Shown here: positions 1 to 4,965 of the stretch, piece by piece | Position numbering within the stretch: the stretch's first letter is position 1 | Layout of the letters: each line of letters opens with the position of its first letter | Origin: Nitrososphaerota archaeon | GTDB lineage: Archaea; Thermoproteota; Nitrososphaeria; Nitrososphaerales; Nitrosopumilaceae | Direction of reading: 5' to 3' | Length of the DNA stretch: 5,753 bases | Assembly (NCBI GenBank): GCA_028867395.1 | Contig: JAGWGO010000109.1 | Coordinates: 1 to 5,753 of the forward strand | Notes under the pieces: model-generated | Seen by the model: the letters and a program-made list of their open reading frames with translations, nothing else | What the model was told of the DNA's origin: nothing | Database searches by the model: none | Made by a program: the position numbers and the translations under genes

Positions 1-2
1 AA

Positions 3-59
3 AGAATAGTGAACGCAATAAATGGCAAAGAATTTGAAGGGACATTATTTAGAGGATGA
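3..59 (+). CDS. C-terminal end of upstream gene, probably isopentenyl phosphate kinase (partial)
   Basis: An open frame enters from the left edge and ends in TGA at 57-59. It encodes 18 residues, RIVNAINGKEFEGTLFRG. The pattern of a short helix with 'NAINGKE' followed by 'GTLF' resembles the C-terminus of archaeal isopentenyl phosphate kinases of the amino acid kinase fold, where a helix and a final 'GT.I' strand close the protein. That enzyme makes IPP from isopentenyl phosphate in the archaeal mevalonate pathway, which fits the IPP isomerase and prenyl synthase that follow directly. Its TGA overlaps the ATG at 56 (ATGA), so the genes are probably co-transcribed. Only 18 residues are visible, so the frame is reasonably supported but the product is inferred mainly from context. 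Confidence 0.5.
   Translation, partial: RIVNAINGKEFEGTLFRG
52..59 (+). promoter_or_regulatory. Ribosome binding site deciding the idi start
   Basis: GAGGATGA resembles the archaeal anti-16S consensus GAGGTGA. Its GAGG core ends six bases before the ATG at 62, which is good spacing, whereas it directly touches the ATG at 56. It therefore favours the ATG at 62. It lies inside the last codons of the upstream gene. Confidence 0.45.
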
Positions 60-61
60 AT

Positions 62-706
62 ATGGAGTATTTGATTCTGGTAGACAGTAACGATAATCCT
101 ATAGGCAGCGAGGAAAAAGTAAAATGTCATCTACCGAATGGAAAGCTTCACAGAGCATTTACAATCCTGCTATTCAACGGAGAAGGAAAACTATTGTTAA
201 CACAGAGGAGTATGAGCAAGATGCTTTGGCCTGGGGATTGGGACGGAACAGTTGCCAGTCATCCCAGACAGTCTGAGACATACGTGTCTTCTGCAGAAAG
301 AAGGCTTCCTGAAGAACTTGGGATAAGTTGCAAGTTGGACTACTTGTTCAAGTTTGAATATCATGTTCCATACAAGGATATTGGTTCTGAAAATGAGGTT
401 TGTGGTACTTTAATAGGTACTGTAAACGATCCTGGAAAGATCAAGATCGTAGAAGATGAGATCTCTGCAATAAAGTGGATTTCGTTTGACGAACTTTTTT
501 CTGAAATTGAGAAATCACCGCAAAACTTCTGTCCTTGGATGCTTGTTGCATTATACTTTCTTTCTGAATCAAAGGATGACGTGTCAGAATCTCACAAGGA
601 AATTCTTAAAATGTGGAATAAGGATGGAATGAAAAATCGTCTAATGGGTCCTTTGAAATATCATTTTCCAGATAACCAATGGGAGTTGAAAAAGGAACGC
701 GATTAG
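62..706 (+). CDS. idi: Isopentenyl-diphosphate delta-isomerase, type I (Nudix fold), catalytic Cys replaced by Ala
   Basis: This is a type I IPP isomerase, which interconverts IPP and DMAPP in the cytoplasm to supply the allylic primer for prenyl chain synthesis. Numbered from the ATG at 62 (214 residues), the metal-binding histidines are H23, H30 and H67 and the acidic pair is E110 and E112 in 'ENEVC'. A Nudix-like box follows (E72, R80, E84, E85, then LGI), and a conserved 'CPWM' holds W159. These align with E. coli H25, H32, H69, E114, E116 and W161. The catalytic cysteine of E. coli (C67 in 'VCGHP') is alanine here (A65 in 'VASHP'; codon GCC at 254-256). From memory, haloarchaeal type I enzymes carry a similar 'VASHP', so this may be an archaeal subtype. 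The protein is longer than E. coli IDI (182 residues), with about 35 extra C-terminal residues. An alternative ATG at 56 adds two residues. Its 3' end overlaps the next gene by 28 bases. Confidence 0.9.
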   Translation: MEYLILVDSNDNPIGSEEKVKCHLPNGKLHRAFTILLFNGEGKLLLTQRSMSKMLWPGDWDGTVASHPRQSETYVSSAERRLPEELGISCKLDYLFKFEYHVPYKDIGSENEVCGTLIGTVNDPGKIKIVEDEISAIKWISFDELFSEIEKSPQNFCPWMLVALYFLSESKDDVSESHKEILKMWNKDGMKNRLMGPLKYHFPDNQWELKKERD

Positions 707-1680
707 AGGACATTGTAAAAAATACAAAAAAGATCGATATGTTTCTTTTGTCTAGGCTAAAGGGAGAGCCTTCTGATCTATACAAGGCTGCTAGGTACTT
801 GATAGAACATGGCGGAAAACGTCTCAGACCATACCTTGTTCTGAAAAGTTGTGAACTTTTGGGAGGATCCGTAAGACAGGCAATCCCTGCAGCATCAGCC
901 GTTGAAATGGTACATAATTTCACGCTAGTTCACGACGACATAATGGATAATGATGAAGTCCGACATGGTGTCCCTACAGTTCACACAAAATTTGGAATTC
1001 CTGTTGGAATCTTGGCGGGAGACCTCCTTTTTTCGAAAGCTTTTGAAATCATATCTAATTCTGGCAGCCAGATTCCAAAACAAGTGCGCCTTTCACTTGT
1101 GGCTACCCTTTCAAAATCATGCAGTGAGGTATGCGAGGGTCAAGTGTTAGACATAAGCATGGCCAAGTCAAAGGCGATCCCCTCAGAATCACAGTATACA
1201 ACAATGATAGAAAAAAAGACCTCATCTCTATTTGTTGCATCTTGTGCAATGGGGGCCATTTCCGCAAACACCACGCAATCAGATGTGAATAAGCTTTCGA
1301 CCTATGGTAAAAATCTAGGAATATCTTTCCAGATAGTTGACGATTTGATCGGCATAATAGGAGACCCTAATATTACAAAAAAACCAGTTGGAAATGATAT
1401 CAGAGAAGGGAAAAAATCTCTGCCCATCCTTTTAGCAATAAAGATTGCAAAAGGAAAAGAGAAAAAGACAATTCTAAATGCATTTGGCAACTCAGTAATT
1501 TCAAAGATAGAGATGGAAAAAACGGTCGAAATAATATCCAACCTTGGCATTGAAAATATGGTTCGAAAGAAAGCCTCATACCATTTGGATACTGCAAGAA
1601 AAGCAATTTCAAGATATGATAATTCTACAAGAGAAGACCTGCTCTCCTTGTTGGATTTTGTAGTAGAGAGGAGTCTATAA
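679..1680 (+). CDS. Geranylgeranyl diphosphate synthase / short-chain polyprenyl diphosphate synthase
   Basis: This is an all-alpha trans-prenyltransferase of 333 residues that condenses IPP with allylic diphosphates. In archaea the usual product is C20 GGPP, the precursor of membrane ether lipids. Visible motifs are 'GGKRLRP' (45-51, IPP binding), the first Asp-rich motif DDIMD (86-90), 'GDLLFSKAF' (114-122), 'K..SLF' (180-185), and the second Asp-rich motif DDLIG (221-225), followed by 'GNDIREGKKSLP' (238-249). The third Asp of the second motif is Gly, which is common in archaeal members. Phe81 lies five residues before DDIMD, the position where an aromatic residue limits chain length in archaeal type I GGPP synthases, so C20 is the favoured product. 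The ATG at 679 overlaps idi by 28 bases and has no clear Shine-Dalgarno, suggesting coupled translation. Met21 at 739 would be the only nearby alternative but would trim a helix. Confidence is high in the family and moderate in chain length. Confidence 0.93.
   Translation: MGVEKGTRLEDIVKNTKKIDMFLLSRLKGEPSDLYKAARYLIEHGGKRLRPYLVLKSCELLGGSVRQAIPAASAVEMVHNFTLVHDDIMDNDEVRHGVPTVHTKFGIPVGILAGDLLFSKAFEIISNSGSQIPKQVRLSLVATLSKSCSEVCEGQVLDISMAKSKAIPSESQYTTMIEKKTSSLFVASCAMGAISANTTQSDVNKLSTYGKNLGISFQIVDDLIGIIGDPNITKKPVGNDIREGKKSLPILLAIKIAKGKEKKTILNAFGNSVISKIEMEKTVEIISNLGIENMVRKKASYHLDTARKAISRYDNSTREDLLSLLDFVVERSL
1490..1506 (+). repeat. 17-base direct repeat, copy 1
   Basis: ACTCAGTAATTTCAAAG occurs here inside the prenyl synthase gene and again at 1760-1776 in gltX, exactly 270 bases apart and in the same reading phase. 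Both copies encode Ser-Val-Ile-Ser-Lys. With one mismatch the match extends to 20 of 21 bases. The surrounding protein sequences are otherwise unrelated, so this may be coincidence. Confidence 0.5.
1666..1673 (+). promoter_or_regulatory. Ribosome binding site supporting the TTG start of gltX
   Basis: GAGAGGAG lies within the last codons of the prenyl synthase gene and ends seven bases before the TTG at 1681. It is the best Shine-Dalgarno match near this junction. It supports initiation at a TTG that has an in-frame stop (TAA) immediately upstream. Confidence 0.55.
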
Positions 1681-3387
1681 TTGGATGATGAATTAAGAAA
1701 AATAATACGTGGAATTGCCTTGTTAAATGCTTCAGAACATGGTGGAAAAACAAGAAGCGACTCAGTAATTTCAAAGGTAGCAGGTTCAAAACCAGAGCTT
1801 AGAGAAAAAATCAAGGAAATAATACCTGTTATTTCAGAGATAGTAAGTACGGTAAATGCAATACCTTTAGTATCACAAAAGTCTGAGCTTGAATCCAATT
1901 TTCCTGAATTATTAGTAGCAAAACCAAAACAGGACAGAACCGGTTTGCCACCTCTCGAAGGGGCAGAGCAAGGGAAAGTAGTCACAAGGTTTCCCCCAGA
2001 ACCAAATGGGTATCCACATATTGGACATGCAAAGGCTGCAATAATAGATGAAGAATATGCAAAGATGTATGGTGGAAAGCTCATCTTCAGATTTGATGAT
2101 ACAAACCCGGAGAATGAACGATTAGAATATTATGCTGCCATAAAGGTTGGACTTGATTGGCTAGGCGTAAAGTATGATCAGGTAAAAAACACTTCGGATG
2201 ATATTGAGATTATTTACAAAAAAGCAGAAGAATTCATTCAAGATGGATATGCCTACGTCTGCACTTGTAATAAGGAAAGCATAAGTAAAAACAGAAGAGA
2301 AATGACTGCGTGCAAATGCAGTTTGGGAGATCTTGCACAGAACATGAAACGTTGGAGAAACATGTTTGAAAAATTCAAACCCGGAGAAGCAATTGTGAGA
2401 TTTCGAGGAGACATGTGTTCAGAAAATACGGTAATGAGAGATCCTACACTTTTAAGAATAATAGACGAATCACATCCCATTCATAAAACAAGATATCGAG
2501 TATGGCCAAATTATGATTTTGCAGTAGCAATAGAAGATAGCATTGACGGAGTGACGCATGCATTTAGAACAAAGGAATATGAACTCAGAAATCAACTCTA
2601 TTATGAAATTCTTGACAAGCTCAAGATGAGAAAACCAAAAGTTCTGGTGTTTTCCAGATTGGAGTTTGACGGTATGCCAGTATCAAAAAGAATATTGAAA
2701 CCTCTTGTACAAGAAGGCAAAGTTTCTGGTTATGATGATCCTAGGCTACCCACACTGGAGGCAATGCGCAGAAGAGGAATTGTTCCAGAAGCAATCAGAA
2801 AGTTTGTGCTTTCTTTAAGTTTTACAAAATCTGACACTCTGGCACCATTTGAGACTCTAGAATCTTTTAACAGAAAAATCATTGATCCTACAAGTATACG
2901 ACTTTTCATAGCAGTCAACCCTACAAAAGTAATAGTAAAAAACAACGCACTGACAGAAATCGAGATTCCAAACCATCCACAGAGAGACATGGGCAAAAGG
3001 AAAATTCAACTGGATGGATCTTTTTTCATACCAGGCGATGATGCAAAATCCCTCAAGGTTGGAGACGAGATACGATTGCTTGATCTGTATAATGTCAAGA
3101 TTACCAAGGTGGATTCCAATATTGAGGCTGAGATGACAGACGCCACATTCAAGCCCGAAATTTCAAAGATCCAGTGGATTCCCGCACAAAATGCGGTAAA
3201 AATAGAGGTATTGATTCCAAAAATTCTTTTTGTAAACGATCAATTCAATGAAAATAGCTTGGAAGTTCAGCAAGCTTTGACTGAACCTTACTACTTAGAA
3301 TTAAATGTGGGTGCAGAAATTCAGTTCGTAAGATACGGATATTGCAGGAAAGATTCTGCAAATCAAGTCATATACACGCATAAGTGA
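1681..3387 (+). CDS. gltX: Glutamyl-tRNA synthetase (archaeal, class I, non-discriminating type)
   Basis: The enzyme charges tRNA-Glu with glutamate. Archaea generally lack GlnRS, so it is expected to charge tRNA-Gln as well for later amidation, and it may feed tetrapyrrole synthesis through the C5 route. At 568 residues the length is normal for the archaeal/eukaryotic GluRS-GlnRS-like subclass. Residues 1-95 are the archaeal N-terminal appended region. The catalytic Rossmann core starts at 'VVTRFPPEPNG' with HIGH at 113-116, then 'RFDDTNPE' (137-144). A Cys-x-Cys pair (194/196) and a second pair (211/213) form a likely zinc site, and VSKRI (334-338) is the KMSKS-equivalent loop. From about 410 to the end is the GlnRS-like beta-barrel anticodon-binding region. 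The start is TTG at 1681: the frame is closed by TAA just before it, no early in-frame ATG exists, and a GAGAGGAG site is well placed. The gene abuts the prenyl synthase and its TGA overlaps the GTG before the next gene. Confidence 0.95.
   Translation: MDDELRKIIRGIALLNASEHGGKTRSDSVISKVAGSKPELREKIKEIIPVISEIVSTVNAIPLVSQKSELESNFPELLVAKPKQDRTGLPPLEGAEQGKVVTRFPPEPNGYPHIGHAKAAIIDEEYAKMYGGKLIFRFDDTNPENERLEYYAAIKVGLDWLGVKYDQVKNTSDDIEIIYKKAEEFIQDGYAYVCTCNKESISKNRREMTACKCSLGDLAQNMKRWRNMFEKFKPGEAIVRFRGDMCSENTVMRDPTLLRIIDESHPIHKTRYRVWPNYDFAVAIEDSIDGVTHAFRTKEYELRNQLYYEILDKLKMRKPKVLVFSRLEFDGMPVSKRILKPLVQEGKVSGYDDPRLPTLEAMRRRGIVPEAIRKFVLSLSFTKSDTLAPFETLESFNRKIIDPTSIRLFIAVNPTKVIVKNNALTEIEIPNHPQRDMGKRKIQLDGSFFIPGDDAKSLKVGDEIRLLDLYNVKITKVDSNIEAEMTDATFKPEISKIQWIPAQNAVKIEVLIPKILFVNDQFNENSLEVQQALTEPYYLELNVGAEIQFVRYGYCRKDSANQVIYTHK
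1760..1776 (+). repeat. 17-base direct repeat, copy 2
   Basis: This is the second exact copy of the 17-mer at 1490-1506. It lies in the N-terminal coding region of gltX and encodes the same five residues, SVISK. Confidence 0.5.
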
Positions 3388-3392
3388 ATAAA

Positions 3393-4253
3393 ATGAAGAT
3401 TGCCAGATTACTGAAAGAAAATATGGAAACATATGGATTTGTCGATGGAGACAAAGTTCTAACAAGGGAGAGCATGACTGCACAAACTGGAATCCCTATA
3501 CCACAGGGCATTAAGGATTTTTTGTTTGATGGATGGTATGACGAGATAAAACAAAAAGCCTCACAGATGAATTACGATAACAAGTTATCAGATTTCAAAA
3601 TCCTACCGCCGATTCCTAATCCATCAAAAATAATTTGTCTTGCCTTCAATTACAAAGATCATGCTAAAGAACAGAATTTAATTCCTCCAGATGAACCTGC
3701 TATCATAATAAAACCAAGGTCAACTCTTAATGGAGCAAAATCAGACATAATATGCCCCTCATTTGTTTCAAAACTTGATTATGAAATAGAGCTTGCATTG
3801 ATAATTGGAAAAGACTGTAAAAACATCTCGGAGGATGATGCAAGAAAAGCAATATTTGGATATATGATCCTAAATGATACATCGGCTAGAGACATCCAAG
3901 CAAAAGACAAACAATTTACTCGTGCAAAAGGATTTGACACGTTTGCACCATGTGGTCCATGGATAACTACTTCTGACGAAATACCCGATCCGCAAAATCT
4001 CAAGATGATGACTAAGGTCAATGGTACCATCAGGCAGAATTCTTCAACTTCCAACATGCATCTTAAAGTAAACTCAATAGTTTCCATTCTAAGTAGGGTC
4101 ATGACCTTAGAAAAAGGCGACATTATATCTACAGGGACTCCTGCAGGCGTTATGCTAAACAAACCTGATGCCGTATTTTTAAAACATGGCGATAAAATAG
4201 AGATGGAGATAGAACGTCTGGGAAAATTAGAAAACATGGTCAAGTTTGTTTAA
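3393..4253 (+). CDS. Fumarylacetoacetate hydrolase (FAH) family protein, FAHD1-like
   Basis: This is a cytoplasmic, Mg-dependent FAH-fold enzyme acting on a 2-oxo acid; the exact substrate is not determined by sequence. Numbered from the ATG at 3393 (286 residues), the first 70 residues are the variable N-terminal region and the catalytic domain runs from about 78. Metal ligands are E131 and E133 in 'DYEIE' and D162 in 'NDTSARD'. The lid pair is H90 and E93 in 'NYKDHAKE', and further active-site residues are K107, R166 and K179 ('AKGFD'). 'STGTPAGV' near 245-252 closes the domain. These match the residues reported for human FAHD1 (H30, E33, K47, E71, E73, D102, R106, K123), favouring C-C bond cleavage such as acylpyruvate hydrolysis or oxaloacetate decarboxylation over simple isomerisation. 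The ATG at 3393 is preferred over the GTG at 3384 because GTGA at 3384-3387 can serve as a weak ribosome site and 'MKIAR' is a common family start. The gene follows gltX with five bases between them. Confidence 0.88.
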   Translation: MKIARLLKENMETYGFVDGDKVLTRESMTAQTGIPIPQGIKDFLFDGWYDEIKQKASQMNYDNKLSDFKILPPIPNPSKIICLAFNYKDHAKEQNLIPPDEPAIIIKPRSTLNGAKSDIICPSFVSKLDYEIELALIIGKDCKNISEDDARKAIFGYMILNDTSARDIQAKDKQFTRAKGFDTFAPCGPWITTSDEIPDPQNLKMMTKVNGTIRQNSSTSNMHLKVNSIVSILSRVMTLEKGDIISTGTPAGVMLNKPDAVFLKHGDKIEMEIERLGKLENMVKFV

Positions 4254-4255
4254 AA

Positions 4256-4271
4256 AAATATCATAATATTT
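4256..4271 (+). terminator. Possible weak terminator after the isoprenoid-gltX-FAH block
   Basis: AAATAT and ATATTT flank a four-base CATA loop three bases after the FAH-family stop. The stem is only A-T pairs, so it would be weak as RNA. A short T-run follows. Archaeal termination can rely on T-rich tracts, and the next gene has its own promoter-like element, which makes a transcript end here plausible but unproven. Confidence 0.25.
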
Positions 4272-4281
4272 GTTGATCACT

Positions 4282-4292
4282 AAAATTATTAA
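4282..4292 (+). promoter_or_regulatory. TATA-like promoter element for the Rieske gene
   Basis: AAAATTATTAA is centred about 28 bases before the ATG at 4315. With the usual archaeal TATA-to-start spacing, transcription would begin at or next to the ATG. This fits the absence of any Shine-Dalgarno sequence and suggests a leaderless message. Confidence 0.45.
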
Positions 4293-4314
4293 GAGTCATA
4301 AAATTAATCACATT

Positions 4315-4623
4315 ATGGGAAAAATAATTGTAGGTAAAACCGGAGATTTACTACCTGGCAAGATGCAAAAAATAGCGGCTGATGGAAAAGAGATTCTAGT
4401 AGCCAACATAAATGGTAATTTTTATGCAGTAGATGACACTTGTACTCATGCAGGTGCTAGCCTTTATGAGGGAGAACTGGAAGGGGATACACTAACTTGC
4501 GGATGGCATGGAGCAAAATTTGATTGCAAAACAGGAAAACTATCTGCTTTTCCTGCTAAAATAAAGGATTTACATTCATACAAAACAGTGGTAGAATCAG
4601 ACAACATCTTTTTGGAAATATGA
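4315..4623 (+). CDS. Soluble Rieske-type [2Fe-2S] ferredoxin
   Basis: This is a 102-residue single-domain Rieske protein that carries electrons through a [2Fe-2S] cluster held by two Cys and two His. The ligands are C43 and H45 in 'CTHAGA' and C62 and H65 in 'CGWHGAKFD'. A family-typical 'FYAVDDTCTHAGA' precedes the first pair and 'GK....FPAK' follows the second. No signal peptide or membrane helix is visible, so it is a cytoplasmic ferredoxin of the kind that serves oxygenases or nitrite reductase small subunits, not the membrane Rieske of a bc complex. Its redox partner is not encoded here. The ATG at 4315 was chosen over a TTG 15 codons upstream because Rieske homology begins at 'MGKIIVGK' and the TATA-like element fits a leaderless start there. 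The two Cys of a disulfide seen in high-potential Rieske proteins are absent, consistent with a low-potential ferredoxin. Confidence 0.92.
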   Translation: MGKIIVGKTGDLLPGKMQKIAADGKEILVANINGNFYAVDDTCTHAGASLYEGELEGDTLTCGWHGAKFDCKTGKLSAFPAKIKDLHSYKTVVESDNIFLEI

Positions 4624-4630
4624 TGCAAAC

Positions 4631-4638
4631 TTTATAAA
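4631..4638 (+). promoter_or_regulatory. TATA box for the UPF0147 gene
   Basis: TTTATAAA is a near-ideal archaeal TATA box, directly after the Rieske stop. Its centre is about 33 bases before the ATG at 4668, so transcription would start a few bases before the ATG. The leader would be very short. Confidence 0.6.
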
Positions 4639-4667
4639 ATAAGCACAATTAGTTAGCGTGATCCGTG

Positions 4668-4940
4668 ATGACAGAAAAGAAAAATCCAAATATCGAAACT
4701 CTTAATGCAGCAATTTCAACTCTAGAAGAAATAGCTGCTAATCCTTCTACACCCAAGAACATCAAGAAAGGCCTTACAGATCTTGTCGTTGAGTTAAAAA
4801 AACCTGATTATTCTGTTTCTGTAAGAGCTGCTAATGCAATTAGTGCTCTTGACGATATAACACAAGACCCTAACATGCCATCATATGTGAGGGTGACTTT
4901 GTGGCAAGCAGTATCTACACTTGAAAGAATAAGGGAATAA
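4668..4940 (+). CDS. UPF0147 family protein
   Basis: This is a 90-residue archaeal protein of unknown function. The signature 'SVRAANAISALDDITQDPNMPSYVRVTLWQAVSTLE' (residues 51-86) closely follows the UPF0147 pattern, in which 'VRAA.AI..LD.I..DPNMP...R...W' is typical. The protein is predicted all-helical, charged and cytoplasmic, with no signal or membrane segment. Residues 16-36 and 58-78 are similar to each other (I, S, L, I, P, P, L at matching places), giving two repeats of about 42 residues, like HEAT-type helical pairs. This suggests a protein- or nucleic-acid-binding scaffold rather than an enzyme; that is inference. An ATG at 4668 is preferred over the GTG just before it at 4665. 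A strong TATA box upstream points to its own promoter. Confidence 0.88.
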   Translation: MTEKKNPNIETLNAAISTLEEIAANPSTPKNIKKGLTDLVVELKKPDYSVSVRAANAISALDDITQDPNMPSYVRVTLWQAVSTLERIRE

Positions 4941-4944
4941 ATTT
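4936..4944 (+). promoter_or_regulatory. TATA-like promoter element for the methyltransferase gene
   Basis: AATAAATTT overlaps the stop of the UPF0147 gene and is centred 26 bases before the GTG at 4966. No Shine-Dalgarno precedes that GTG. The arrangement fits leaderless transcription starting at the GTG. Confidence 0.35.
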
Positions 4945-4965
4945 AGCATAGAGATTCATTTATTC

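Noticed and set aside
1386..1440. Absence of the third Asp in the second Asp-rich motif (DDLIG) as a sign of an inactive prenyl synthase
   Set aside because: Gly at this place is common in functional archaeal GGPP synthases, and all other motifs are intact.
1302..2084. 260-codon open frame on the minus strand across the prenyl synthase/gltX junction
   Set aside because: It lies opposite two confidently assigned genes, its translation shows no known motif, and its length follows from low stop frequency opposite AT-rich coding sequence.
4097..4106. Perfect 10-base palindrome GGTCATGACC
   Set aside because: It lies within the FAH-family coding sequence, is short, occurs once as far as I can see, and is not near a promoter.
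3779..4243. 154-codon minus-strand frame opposite the FAH-family gene
   Set aside because: It is antisense to conserved catalytic motifs and has no recognisable domain or ribosome site.
3393..4623. FAH-family enzyme and Rieske ferredoxin as an aromatic-ring degradation pair
   Set aside because: No oxygenase, reductase or other ring-cleavage gene is present, and the Rieske gene has its own promoter-like element after a possible transcript end.
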